From Thamnaconus septentrionalis (taxonomy: Eukaryota; Chordata; Actinopteri; Tetraodontiformes; Monacanthidae): DNA of 64,000 bases. The stretch lies in the NCBI GenBank assembly GCA_009823395.1, contig CM020501.1:14307861-14371860 (forward strand), read 5' to 3'. Below the pieces are notes generated by a model. The model saw only the letters and a program-made list of their open reading frames with translations. It did no database searches and was not told the DNA's origin. The position numbers and the translations under genes are program-made. Positions 13,101-25,091 of this stretch are shown here, one piece after another. How positions within the stretch are numbered: the first letter of the stretch is position 1; the number at the start of each line of letters is the position of its first letter.

Positions 13101-16100
13101 CCTGACACTATTTCAGTAAGGGTTGACGTCCTGCATTCCACACTTATAGTCCATACATATTGGAGTGAGTTGATGCATATCATAACATAGCAGTTGCCTT
13201 ATCTGCCAATTTGAAGGGCCGAAAAGACACAGCAGCTATAATAACAGCTATACTGTTAGAACGCAAAACGGGATGTTACTCAGACACTGGATACCTAATT
13301 GTCTTTCAACAAAGTGAAAATGTATCAGCCAGTGTTTTTGTTGATGCTGAAACCACAGAAATCAAGATAAAAATTCACATGTCATCTTGTGATTGCTCTT
13401 AATCTTTTATACTGAGCTGATAAAAATGCTTCCTTCACATGGGAACAGGAAGGTGTTGCAACAGGAAACAACTAGGAGGCTGAACCATTAATTCACTGGG
13501 GATGCCTTTAAAAGCGCAAGCATGAGAACGTCTGACCAGACGTTCAACAGATTCACAGTATGTTTAGTCTGTTGAAAAACTGATCAGCTCTTTTTTCTTC
13601 TTAGATTCCAAAACCGTCAAGTGTCATTACTACACTCCTCCTAAGATACGCACAAAAAGAAAACTTAAAACAGAAGAAAAAGAGGAGGAAAACAACTGTA
13701 CAAAACAGCATTTGGGTTTTGAATGTCCCAGTTATAAAGAAAGGACCTTTTTTATCTGAAATCCCATTGAGGATGCATCTTAAAAAACGACGGTTTAGTC
13801 AGACGCAAAGAAAAGAACATAAATGTTCTTACGACAGAGCAAATTGGAGCTTTGATTATTTCATCATGGTTGTCTGAGGAAGCATTAAATATTCATGTCT
13901 CGCTTACAGCTTACTTCTGACTGTTTTTTTTTCTTTTTTTCATTTCTCCCACAGCAGAAACATTAAGATAATTTATTGAACATATAAGAAATGGCATGCA
14001 TAATATAAAAACAGCAAAAGGCACTTACAGTTTCAGAAGAAAACCAGGACCCAGTTTCACAGTTTTAAGCAAAGGAGGCAAAAGACTGGAGTGCTTGGTG
14101 GGGCAGAGAATGAATGTCAGCCTAGCCACTAAATGCAGTGAACCCCGCCTACACTACTATATTTAAAATAACCCATAAAACAGATGCACATCAAACTTTC
14201 AGCCCATGAAAGCACAAGTGATCTAACTACGTTCAAAAAGATCAGACTGGAAAAGCTGCCTTCATCCATGTGGTCTTTCCACTTGGAGCCAAAACTGGCC
14301 TTATGTAAAAGGTTTGACTAGGCTTAGTTTGCCGAAAAGGTTAACAATACAAAATAAAGCTTGACAAATTCTTTGAAACAGCCTTTTCAGCTAATGAAAA
14401 TGTCACAAGGGTGAAATAAACTGTGGGACAGTTGTGCTCATAGCTGGCGGGATGCTGGCAACACTCCTAAGACGGAATTTAGTTTTCCGTGGCCAGAGCT
14501 TTTATTAACCACACTCCCAGTCGGCGCCTTTACTTTCCTTAACTGCTGCCGTTTTCACTTTGAAGGGATCCAACCACATTTTTTAGTACCACCTCGGTGG
14601 TCGGAAAAGTTGCAGTGTGCTGAAGGAAGACGTGAATTTACCCTGAATATATTCTCACCTGCAATGGCTTCTGATACTGTTTCAAAAATCAAGACCTGAG
14701 AAGATTGTTCTTTTAGCTCATCGAATAAAATTAAACCACCACCAAGGCAATGCTGTCAAATAATCAGTTTCCTAAAAAGGAGTTCATTTGAATGCATTTT
14801 TTCTGAGTGTAAACCTTGCTCATAAAATCCTTTGATACTTGAATTTCAAAGTGAGCAGACGTCCACTGAGACCGGAGCCGTAATAGTATTACATGATAAC
14901 CCACGCTGCATTACCATAAATTGCATCAACACACATGTTAAAGCCATAACAAAGGGATATATTAGTGTAAACCCAATACATCACAACTGTTTATGCTTTG
15001 AGTCATTTCAAAAGAAAGATCATGCTAATATGCACACTATGCCCATTCAGGGGCCGGGCATAGCCCTAGCTGGACATTTTTCCTTTAAAACCTCTGGAAA
15101 AAACAAACTGGTCAACAGGTTTAGAAAAAAGGTTACACCAAGCTCTAAAATATAAACGTCCATCCATTTGTTATTTGAAACATCTATTAAAATGGAGTTA
15201 AATCTGAAGACTTAAAGTAAAGTAAATGGGTGACACTGGGTATTACACATTTTCATTTTCAGACAATTATTTTTCACATTATAGTGCACCAGTTCACAGT
15301 TATGCAAAAATCCTTCTGTTTTCAAGAATACAGCAAATTCTACCCTCTGTTTGCAGACCTCCCACAAAAAAATGAAATTCCCGCTAAAGTTGATGTTTTG
15401 CTTCCACGCTTTCAGAGGCGCACAAAAGTGGTAGGCACCAGTCGCAGAAACTATGCAGCCCTTTGTGACATTACAAAAATCTGATTTCCAGAACTGTTTT
15501 TTTTGGCACATAACTTCTGTTAGAAAACACGGGTGAAGGGATTTCTGCACACAGGATCATTCATTGATTTGTCTGGCTTGTGAATTAGTTAGAACGCGGA
15601 CTTGACAGACTTGCACATCCAGAGATCATAACGTAGCTCTCGCATTAATTTCGCCAGATACTGGCATCCACTTGGGGAGATAATTCAAACATTTACACTG
15701 TCTCTTCCTACCCGTTGTGCCTTCCAAGAGCTCCTGAGGATAATTTGGCTGATCACCACGAGCCCGCTCTATTCTTCCCAGCTTACTGCCAACTAGTTTA
15801 TGTCAATCTGTTCTCTGCAAGTACTGTAATTTTCTGGATCTCTGGATTACTGATGCAGGAAAAAAAAAATCTGATAAGAGCAGTAGCAATGGTCGAAAAG
15901 ATCTATTTCAGGGGTAGTTAAAAAAAAAAAAAAAATAACACTAAAATATGTTCAAATGTAACAGAAATGATGGTTTGTCAACTCGAGGGGGAAAAAAATT
16001 GAAATTGGGACATTTTTTTGCCATTCAAGTAGCTATTCAGTCTGAAAAATAACCCCAAACAATACCGCGGTGATGTCACTGCAGTTGTTACTTGGAATTT

Positions 16101-18601
16101 ACTCAACAGACATGCCAAACATAGAATCCATCCATTTATCCATTAAGACTTCTAAAAATAGGGCTTCAAAGAAAGGGACATTTACAGAGAGCATCAATGG
16201 GAAATAGCTCTAGTCTGGGAATTGTTGGATGTGATTTAATTGAAGCTTGACCGTTACTGTGAACTAAAGGGGATATCTAGGCCACTTATACACTTTCTGT
16301 TTTTTGATATTTTATTCTACAGTGAGTCCCAAAAAAATAGACAATTTTAGCGTCCACAAGAATTTCGGTTTAATCTGTCATGCATCCTTGGATGCTTTTG
16401 GCAAGATGTGGATCAAATGTTTCTAACAAATCACATCGTGATAGACAAAGAATGTCTTGTCATGCTTATAAAGCCAGTTTGATATTAATAACATTTAATC
16501 TAATTTCCCCGACTATTTATTCATCTCATGAAGAGCCCCGCAAGCAAGACACTCCATCTGTTTCCTCTTCCTATGTCTCCCATCTCCACATACCCCCTAG
16601 CATCTCAAATTCTCGCATCAGTTCAGACCAAAATGCCACAGCAACATCCCAAATAATGGCCATTGTCACGTGAAGGCAAAAGCCAGCACAGTCAAAGCAG
16701 AAAATAATGCACAGACATGGTCTGTCTCTGCCTTGCTGGGTGACACAGGTTTTTGTCAGGCTGTTGAGAGGGAGGCCAAGGAGCTGAGAGCCACGCTCGC
16801 ACACCATCACGTGCTCCCTACCCTGTAGAAATGCGCGGGAGTGTAGGAGGCGTCCTGCTGTTGGACGAGAGCTGGTGTTGTGCAAACAACATCTGGTGTT
16901 GGACACAAGAATACAACCCCCAGCGTGTGTGCAAGGTCTTTTTAATAACAGTCAGAGGATAAAAAACATCTTCCACTTTTGTCAAACGCTAATGTCGGGA
17001 CATGCACGCCCTCGTTAACTCACGCTGGGAATACGCAAAGCTGAGAATCAAAGACATTGAAAGTACATTTATATGATGTTTAAAAGAGTAATTCTTATTC
17101 TTAGCCCGACTTTTAAGTTTGCACACACAAGTTCAACTAGGAATCATGGAATTCCAGAAAAATGTGCCCAATACAACTACACTATGTTGATAGAAGGGCT
17201 GCAAATAATCAAATGTTTAGCAAAACAATTGAATTGACTAATCATATTATGGTCATATACATAATTACCCTTATTTGTCTAAAATACTAAATAATTTAAT
17301 TTGTAGCCATATGCTAACAATAAATATAAATATCTGAAATATAAATATATATTGAAATATATTTTAGAAATATTTACCTCTGATTAGGATTTTTTTTTAC
17401 TCTACACTTGACAAAATCATAAAGTGTCCTTCCTTTTCTGAAACGGAGGACAGACAAGTGAAGACAGTTAACGTACTATGTATAAAAACAGTTGTCTTGG
17501 TATGCTTTGGTCTAAAGATAGCAAAACAGGTAACAAGCTAACTGTCATTGCCAAGGTGAGTCAAACTCTGCATCATTAAAATCCACCATGCCTCGATTCC
17601 TCGCACACAGGAGATGTGCTCACATGCTTAATAAGGGCCACCTCACAAATGGTGGTCAGTCAGTTGTAGTTGTTGTCATGTGAAGGCTGAGTTGCTGCCA
17701 TATTTTGTCAAGCTCATTGATTGTACATAACCTGCTGCTGCTGCTGTTAAACCAGGTTTTATTAATATCCACTTCCTGCACTTTTTTGTTGACTATGTTG
17801 TGTAATTGCTGCACCCCTACTCATGCATACACCTCAGCTGCACCCACACTGGCTAAGGTGCGCTGCATGTGTCTTGAAGTTTTCTATTCCAAGGTTCAAC
17901 CCATGTTGAATAGCATTGCCTGTATAACAAGGTGGAGACAAGGATAAGGATACGCCAAATTGAAAATGTACAAAAGCATAAAGTTGTCACTTGCCATGGC
18001 ATGTTGTCTTCACGAGTCATTTCCCCTCAACTGCTTGTACACTGACACAGTCATCCAATTAAACAGCCGAGTCAAGATTCAACAGTGGACCGACTAATAT
18101 GTGCGTCATGTAAACTCAATGATCCCTTTTGCTAAGACGTCCGAGAAACCTCTGACTCACTGTCCCTCTTTCTCGCACTAAAAGACAACAGATCGCTTCC
18201 GCACTTCTTGGTAGGTTGTCAAACTCCTTTCAAAGGACTGTCAGACCCGTAAAACTGCCCACAATTCCGCATTTCTCCATGAGGGTTGAGCGTCGGAAAA
18301 ACAGGGACCCTTTTTCAACCAAATCGCTCGGTGTTTGATCGGGCAATAAATATCTGAGTCGAGAACAGCTCTCTCAAGCAATGTTTTATGGTGCCAAATA
18401 ACAACACCGTCTACCAGTCTGGGCCCCTGCGTAACACAGGAGGCTGTAGAAAACAAAATGTTATGGGACTGGGATTTGTAGGCGAAACAGGAGCTTAGAG
18501 TAAACATGGCCGTGCCCAACCTCATGCTCTCTGTTATCACCTCCTCCTACGAACACACAAAGTGTGTGCGTGCAAAAGAGGGAGAGAGAGAGAGAGAGAC
18601 A

Positions 18602-18640
<39 letters not shown>

Positions 18641-21600
18641 GCAATCACGCACGTTCCCTTCGCTTTGACGAGCACTTCCTTTCTCAAATCCCAGAGTCTC
18701 GTCCCAACTTCTCTCACAGGGAAAAGCATTTCCAGCTGGTTCCACCAACACTACAAGCAAGATTCAAAGGGTGCCACAGATTGTGTGTTTCTCTTGTTTT
18801 CCCTCTTTCTAAATCCCAGCCTCTTTCCTTTTTTTCCCCCTTTCTTCTCACACTGACTACCCTTGTCCCATGAGACGGTGTAGCTGGGGAAACTAGGCCA
18901 CCAACTGGCCCACTGAGACAAAAGAACCTAAAATATAGTACAGATCAGCTCAACTCTGGGAAGCTTCTGTAGATACAAAACGGAACTTATCCTAATTCTG
19001 AGACTTTTTGTCATGACGTTCCTTCGAACTAGACAGTCTCGTTAATGCAGCACTGAATCCGAATACAAGTATGTGACATGCACTGTGGAGTGCTCAGGGA
19101 GTACTTTATGTTGAAACATGAGTATTTGATAATAACGACTTAAATAATGAATCTGATTAGAGAATATTATATTGTATTCAATCAAAACAAGTAAGGTCCC
19201 TCATATTATATCAAATACGTTCTTTACCTGGACAAAAGCTATTTTGCACCGGCAATGGTTCCCCTGCTGGTCAGCCAACTGCAAATGTCATACAGAGTAC
19301 AATACAGTAGATATGCTCCAAGTTGTTTTGCAGACTATCAACGCATATTAAAAAGTTGTGTCCTTTAATTATGTTTGCTGCAGTCCATGGTGTTTCTGCA
19401 CCAATGTAGAACGCCATACACATAGTTTATTACTATGTGTTATGGTAAACAACCTTCGGTTTACCCCGTTTACCCCATACAGTCATGTTTTAGTTTGAAC
19501 ATGGCTGCCGCACACTTCCCTGTTGTTCACTGGTCTCAGACACAGTTCACAACTCCCACATCTCATCTCAATAAACAGGCACTGTGCTCGAGGCCACCTT
19601 AGCAAGCAGACAGGCTGGTGAACTGTGTCCAAGCACAGCACGTTTGTGTTCTCTCCTCATCAACTGAATAGTAGTTTGGGGTTATTTGTGCCCAGATACT
19701 GGCCCAGGTCCCTGAAGGGTCGCCATAAAACCCACCATTGTGCAATGAAAAGGTTAGTGTGTTGCTCAGCTAGAAGCAAGCTGCCGAAAAACACAGAACA
19801 ATGTATCTGTTGAACATAACGCATCATCCGTATTTAAAAAAACGTTATGGTATCACTTGCAAACCAACATTAAGAAATCAATATAATTTGAACATGTTAA
19901 ACTATTAACAAATTTTTGGAAGGAGTTGCATGATAAAAAGGTAGCGATGCGACATTGCACACAACAATGTTCCCAAGAAGAAGTTTGCAAGCATTGTAAG
20001 AATATTAATATTTGCATGTTAGTAAGTCACCCAATTAAATAGCTGAGTCAAGATATAACAGTTGGCCAACTAATATGTGCGTCTTGTGAACACAATGATC
20101 CCTTTAACGAAGACTTCTGACTCACTGTTCCTCTTCCTTACACAACACACATTACTGACACACGCAAAACATGGTGCACAAGGCTGAGCCCAATCACAGA
20201 AACTGCTTCCAAATTATGTGCACCTAAAAAAGAAAAAGCGTGTGAGTCCAATTGTAGTTGTAAGACCACTATGGAGAAAGAAGATGTTTGTGTTTAATCA
20301 GGTAAACACAATTAAAACTTGTGCGCTAACTGCAAACCTAGGGGCAGTTGGAGCTCACTGTGGAAATACTTGTCGGTTTCGACTAAGCCATGGGCAAAAT
20401 ATAACTTAGCTTCAATGTGCAGCAATGTGTACACTACGCCAAGGAAGAGAGTACCCTCTGAGAATTTAGGGATGGGGCTTAAGGTTGTCAGTTTGGGCTT
20501 ATATCTATTTTTGCTCCATGAGTGATGCTTTAACAATGTTAGATAGTTCATAGCAAGAACACCAGGGACGGCCCCTGTTGGAAATACAGCTCTGTGTTTG
20601 ATTTGTTGAAACTCTCGTCTCCCTAACCAGAAGCAGGTAGAAGCACATACGATGAGCGAGCCGGTGAATTCCTCCTTTCAAAGTGGAATAAGTGTGCGAC
20701 TAAATTCTATAATTAGGGCCAGAGGTCTCCAGGACTGTAGCTGAATGGGAACAAGTCATTTATTGTAGGTTGTTTACGAGCTCAAAATAGGAGCAGAAGT
20801 GCAGGACCCGAACACAGACCCCGACTTATAACAGGAGTGGTATTGATATAGAAGGCCAGAAGAGGCAGGTCATCAGGAAGGTAATAAGAATCACTGAAGC
20901 CTGTCGGGAGATTATTTTGGCAGAGAATAAAGTGACCTTTTCTTCTCCAGAAAAATTATGGATGTCCTAAGATCCAAATCACACATGAAAGGTCATCAGA
21001 TAAATTTTGACGAGCTTCAGACCAAATGGTGATATTTTTGTGTCCATGATCCCAAACTCTGAGTCTGTTTCTCATGTGCCAAGAAATATATATATATATA
21101 TATATAAATAACAAATGCAATAGGAAAAAACACTTATATGGATGGAGGTGTTTTTTATCTGCCATGACTTATATTTTACCTCTGTAACCCTTTCAGATTA
21201 GTTTAGTTTGATATCAGACATATAGGATTAGGGCTGTCCCGATCCGATATTGATATCGGATATCGGTCCGATATCAGCCAAAAAAGGAAAATCGGATTAT
21301 ATCGGATGTCATCTTAAGTCTCCGATATTAACACTCCAATAGAAAGCAGTCCATTCTACTCCGCCGAAAAAAGAATCTCCACATCAGTCAGGGTCATCAC
21401 GAGTTTAGTTAACTGACAATATTGTTTTGTTGTTTTTTTGTTCCTGCTCTCAGTTGTTTCCAGAATATACGAGCAGTAAACTTGTTAATTTGTTTTGAAT
21501 TGTTTGCACTATAAGTTATTTGGGTCATTGTTCACGGCCTCCTAATTTTTTTTTTTTTTTTTTTTTTTCTATTCCGCAGGTTGTTTTTTTTTAATAATTG

Positions 21601-23037
21601 TTAATAATAAGTGGTATGTTCTCCAATTCAACTGTTTTTGACTCTTATTCTCTGTTTGAGTAATATCACTTGACGCTGCCTTTTTTAACACTCCACACTA
21701 CAGAATAAATAATGAAAGTATGTTTCATTTGTAGCATGCTGATATCGGATTGATATCGGTATCAGCCGATATTCAAGGTTGACATATCGGTATCATATCG
21801 GAAGTGAAAATATAGTATCGGGACAGCCCTATATACGATTGTTTGTTTTTTTATTTTTGGGAATCCAAGAAATAGAAATATTTGGCTAAAATTAGTCATT
21901 GACAAATGAAAGAATTAAAATTTTTGGCATTGAAGGGAAAATCTAGCATGTTATGACAGGATATAAATTCTTCCGGGCATTTGGAGTCTGACCATTGCAG
22001 AGTATGCATTGAATGTAGGCATCTGTCTGGCAATGAAGGACATGCTTTCCTCCAACATGTTATGCATCTCTTATCTTCGTTATGCATCGCTTATCTGCAG
22101 CTTATCTGAGAACACTTTAACCGCATAAGCCACCTGTGCAGCTTCAACACCCATGTTATACGCATTTCCAGATCCTTATTTTTCAGAACTAGATGAACAA
22201 CAGAGAAGTCACACACATAATTAACTCCCCAAACAGCTCACTCCAGGAAAAAAGCATGTTTATCCCTCTATTTATACCTTCCCATTAGAACACAGTGTTA
22301 GCTTCCTGCTAAATATTGTGTTTTGTTGTACCTAAACAAGGCGGTTGTGAGGCAGCGCTTATAGAGGTGCTGTCACTACCCGGGGAGAGGCGTCTGTGTC
22401 CTTTGTGACATCACAAAGGGCCAATCTTCAGAACCACATGTTTTAACACATTCTTGCTGAGTGGATTTCATTGACGTGCTAAATGTGTGTCCTTTTTTCC
22501 GGGAAACAATGGTAAAGCGTATTTAGCTCAATATGGGAACTCCAAATACAGCTGTTTCACGTCAAGTCACGAGGTTTCCTACATAAAATGAATATGCCAA
22601 GGCACCGGACATTGACGGTGTCAGATAGACAGTACACAGTTATCACAGTAACACGGTAACGCTGAACTCTGCCTTTGCAGGCGCCTAGCTAGTCGTGGTT
22701 TTTGGAATGATTAATCATTCATTAGCAAGTATCCAAGAGCCTGAGCTAAAGCCTCGCGGTGGTCTTGGCAGCGCAGCTAGGCTATGTGCCGGACTAAATG
22801 CTGCGTTTAGGTGTCACACTGCGACGGTGTGGACAGGCCAGAGACACACGGTCGCCGACTGACACATCTCAGCGGGACAAGGTGGGAAAAAGAAAGGTGA
22901 CATGGAGAATGATGAGACAGTAGGGGGGCGGGCAGACAGACGGGCAGGCAGGCCGGGAAACTCACGTAGTGCTTGGACGGGTTGCGCCTCTTCTCCACGT
23001 CCACGACTTTGACGTCCAGCACCGTCCGAAACTGCAT
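10079..23037 (-). CDS. sh3pxd2a: SH3 and PX domain scaffold protein 2A (Tks5/FISH), 5' end only (coding exons 1-2)
   Basis: Tks5 is a large adaptor (N-terminal PX domain, then several SH3 domains) that organises podosomes and invadopodia at phosphoinositide-bearing membrane; this is known of the family. Only the first two coding exons are here. Exon 1 (22966-23037) gives 24 residues ending with VVDVEKRRNPSKHY. Exon 2 (10079-10159) adds 27 residues beginning VYVINVTYSDNTS and containing IIYRRYSKFFDLQ, the RRYSKF phosphoinositide-binding signature of PX domains. Both junctions are phase 0 with GTGAGT and GTAAAC donors and a TTTTTTTGCAG acceptor. I chose the ATG at 23037 because it has A at -3 and gives a family-like start; an in-frame ATG at 23061 would add eight residues. 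The remaining exons lie beyond the left edge. SH3PXD2B is less likely because the NPSKHY wording and the stn1 neighbour fit 2A. The a/b copy is undetermined. Confidence 0.93.
10640..10797 (+). repeat. Degraded LINE fragment (end of reverse-transcriptase frame plus tail)
   Basis: The words ctggcttccag, tcagaaccgact and tactgttgcttacctatgaa, then 'ttataaagcacgttgg' and 'gggctatataaagaaattg', match the usual order at the 3' end of teleost non-LTR retrotransposons. The frame is broken, so this is a fossil. The family is assigned from recalled consensus only. Confidence 0.5.
13526..13576. repeat. Two adjacent inverted repeats (potential hairpins)
   Basis: GAACGTCTG at 13526-13534 and CAGACGTTC at 13537-13545 are perfect 9-bp complementary arms with a 2-bp spacer. 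Immediately after, TTCAACAGA (13544-13552) pairs with TCTGTTGAA (13568-13576). No gene or transposon end explains them. Confidence 0.6.
15459..15478. repeat. Short dispersed palindromic repeat, copy 1 (diverged)
   Basis: CCTTTGTGA-CA-TTACAAAA is a diverged copy of the core CCTTTGTGA-NN-TCACAAAGG seen at three other places in this window. The following bases resemble those after copy 2 (both run into a ...tt-cagaac... stretch). Confidence 0.55.
18049..18172 (+). repeat. Dispersed direct repeat, copy A (about 120 bp)
   Basis: This segment and 20026-20140 share long runs in the same order: ccaattaaa, gagtcaaga, aacag, ctaatatgtgcgtc, aatgatccctt and tctgactcactg. They lie about 2 kb apart in intron 1 of sh3pxd2a in the same orientation. 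It may be a local duplication or two copies of an unnamed interspersed element. Confidence 0.8.
18576..18640. repeat. (GA)n microsatellite
   Basis: About 65 bp of GA dinucleotides with two ACA interruptions, within sh3pxd2a intron 1. The charged repeat open frames over it are artefacts of the repeat. Confidence 0.95.
20026..20140 (+). repeat. Dispersed direct repeat, copy B
   Basis: Partner of 18049-18172, with small indels relative to copy A, including loss of part of the 'cgagaaacc' segment. Confidence 0.8.
21088..21106. repeat. (AT)n run
   Basis: Short alternating AT tract in sh3pxd2a intron 1. Confidence 0.8.
21229..21831. mobile_element. Non-autonomous hAT-type transposon (MITE), 603 bp
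   Basis: The ends are inverted: the left end reads TAGGGCTGTCCCGAT and the right end is its reverse complement, ATCGGGACAGCCCTA. Flanks tataggat (21221-21228) and tatacgat (21832-21839) form an 8-bp target-site duplication with one mismatch, the length typical of hAT insertions. Both ends carry clusters of GATATCGG-like subterminal repeats. The interior is AT-rich, includes a T23 run, and has no transposase frame, so it would depend on an enzyme in trans. The superfamily rests on TSD length and TIR start. Confidence 0.85.
22400..22419. repeat. Short dispersed palindromic repeat, copy 2
   Basis: CCTTTGTGA-CA-TCACAAAGG, complementary 9-bp arms around CA. It is preceded by a gaggcgtctgtgt segment that resembles the flank of the copy at 59732 read on the opposite strand. 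Confidence 0.75.
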
Positions 23038-23640
23038 CCTGACCCGGCACAGGGTATGCATAGAAGCGGCTTCGTGCGAGCGGTCAGCTGCTGCTGCGGC
23101 TGCTGCGGCTGCTGCTGCTGCTGCTGCTGCGGCTCCTCCAGACGGGTCTCCACAAGCCTCTCGTTACCAGGGCTGACAAATCACAACATTCATCGCGGTT
23201 GTCATTCAGCAATCCGTCGCTCCACTGGCGGATCTTCTCTCCCGGACGCGACGAACCATGAAGCTGATGGCAAACTTGTCGATAGTCCGCGACTGGAGCC
23301 TGCTGAGAGCCGAGTGTCCAGGCGGGGAGGGAGGAAGAGGCTCCTTCCAGCGGCGGCACACGGGGCTGGCCAGCGGCGGACAGAACGGCCTTTCACAAAA
23401 AAGAGGGGGGACATATAGCCGGGGGGGGTGCGGGGGTGAAGGCGACGGGAGCGCTTCCGTTGTGTGCCGCGATGTACCTGCACGTTCTGGAGGCGGAGTG
23501 AGCGTGAAGCGAACCCCGGCCGGCGAATCCAGGCGCCAAACACCTCCTGCTTGTTTCGCAACGGGCGCAGTAAATTCAGGGAAACGGGGGAGTGGGATGG
23601 GCTTCTCCCGCGTCCTCGGGGCTTCTTGGAATAAAGCGTT
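22760..23640 (-). promoter_or_regulatory. CpG-rich 5' region of sh3pxd2a
   Basis: CpG density rises sharply around the first coding exon and falls again by about 23650, the usual look of a vertebrate CpG-island promoter. The 5' leader reads leftward into the ATG at 23037/23061. I cannot locate the transcription start. Many long GC-rich open frames on both strands here are a consequence of base composition. Confidence 0.55.
23085..23133 (-). repeat. CAG/CTG trinucleotide tract in the sh3pxd2a 5' leader
   Basis: On the transcript strand this is a CAG tract interrupted by CCG units, ending about 24 bp upstream of the distal ATG (23061). An out-of-frame upstream ATG at 23153 reads through it as a poly-glutamine frame and overlaps the main start. 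Confidence 0.85.
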
Positions 23641-24712
23641 CAAAAAAATAATTATTACAATGTGATTTTTGCTGTGCCTCCTTCTAGCAGGACCGTGATT
23701 TGCGTGACAATCGTTGTTTGGCTATCGTTGTTGTTGTTTTTGTTGTTATTGTGACCATCTGGTAAACAGTTGGGTCCTTACGCGTTTTGCTTCCCCCGAG
23801 AGCCGTGGAACTTTTCGTCCCCCTCAATCATCACATTATGACACAATGCAAATCCTCTTCGATATTGTAAGGTGCAAAGGAGGAGGCCCGATAGCGGCCA
23901 CGTTGTCATTCGCATTTGACGAAATCGATGGCGCTCCGTTGCATTAGAGGGCAGCAGGTGATTGAGACTCCCCACGGTGAGTTAGAGAAACAGTCTCCAG
24001 CAGTTTTCTGGCCGGAGACACGAGCCGCTGAACTATGGATACAGATGTTTCACGGGCGACCAATCAGCGACAGCCTCCTCTACATGAGAGAGCCAATTAA
24101 CGACGAAACACTGCCCCCCTGCGCACGCAGCAACATCAGCAGGAAGGTAAACGGGGCTCGGCTTTGATACCCACCAACCCCCCATGCTCTCCCCCACCCC
24201 TCCTTTTTTTTTTTTCTTTTGAGCTTATAAGAAAAATGGCTTTGAGGGCTTTTCAGAGAGGTGCTGAGACAAGACTGGCATTGTCTTTTAAATCACCTGC
24301 AGGATCCCTTCAAGTATTTAAATGTCTTTATAAAAGCCTTAAATCCATTGCCAGGATTCAAGCTGTGTAACAGCCTCAGGACCCCCCAAAACTCCAGGGT
24401 GTAGATGATTCATGTAGACCGACTACTTTGTGTTGACCCCTAAATAATAATCAAGGCAAAAGTGCTCAGGCCCCAGGGACATGGACCACAGGGTTCCCAT
24501 AGGCCTCTGGGGCTACTGTGATGATATTTCACTCATTAATAAGCTAGTATTAATCTTATATTACCTTATTTATAAAAGCTAATAAACAATAATACATACA
24601 GTACTTTGTTGAGATTGTGTGTACTAATCTTGATTTTGGCTGTTACCATGCTATTTATCATACAACCCTTCATTGCAATTGCAATTCGATGCAATTGGGC
24701 TGTTTACTACAT
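23134..24712. other. Intergenic spacer upstream of sh3pxd2a
   Basis: GC-rich to about 23650, then ordinary AT-rich DNA. A CCAAT-box word lies near 24058. I see no coding exon or RNA gene. Confidence 0.6.
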
Positions 24713-24713
24713 A

Positions 24714-25091
24714 CAGGTACAACCCAGAAAATTTGAATATCCTGAAAAGGTTGTTGTATTTCTGTAATTCAACTTAAAAGGTGAATTTGACATATTATAT
24801 AAATGAATAATATGCAAATCAATATATTTCAAGTTTTTATTTCTTTGGATTTTGCTGATCAGGTCTTGCAGCTTAAAAAAAACTCAAATTCAAAAACTCA
24901 GAAAATTAGTTTGTGGGTTTGTGGTTTTAATAAGATGAAAATCTTAATCAGCAAAGTTACAACAAGGAACTGCTTGATATATGTCCATTTGCATGTAATG
25001 GCTAAAAAAAATTTGTTGGTTTCATCTTTTATGTTAAATTGCCAAAATAAAACAACTTTTACTTGATATTCTAATTTTTGAGTAGTACCTG
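24714..25091. mobile_element. Mariner-like MITE (about 378 bp) with TA duplication
   Basis: The left end begins CAGGTAC and continues to an aatttgaatatc word. The right end, read in reverse, begins CAGGTAC and continues to an aattagaatatc word, so the inverted repeats span about 27 bp with a few mismatches. TA dinucleotides flank both ends (24712-24713 and 25092-25093), as for Tc1/mariner insertions. The interior resembles a very common fish repeat ('ctgtaattcaacttaaaaggtgaa') and has no transposase. Confidence 0.75.

Larger units (their letters stand above)
10160..22965 (-). other. sh3pxd2a intron 1 (about 12.8 kb), non-coding
   Basis: Intron 1 separates the two PX-encoding exons. No coding exon could be supported inside it. 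It holds a degraded LINE piece (10640-10797), a CCTTTGTGA-type short repeat at 15459 and another at 22400, a duplicated segment of about 120 bp (18049-18172 and 20026-20140), a GA microsatellite, an AT run at 21088 and a 603-bp hAT-type MITE (21229-21831). Long first introns of developmental scaffold genes often hold enhancers; that is inference and I cannot test conservation here. Confidence 0.8.

Noticed and set aside
18506..18873. Arg/Glu-repeat and Ser/Leu-repeat frames
   Set aside because: Artefacts of the GA microsatellite.
23202..23665. Several 119-149 codon frames on both strands
   Set aside because: GC-rich CpG island depletes stop codons in all frames; none resembles a protein family.
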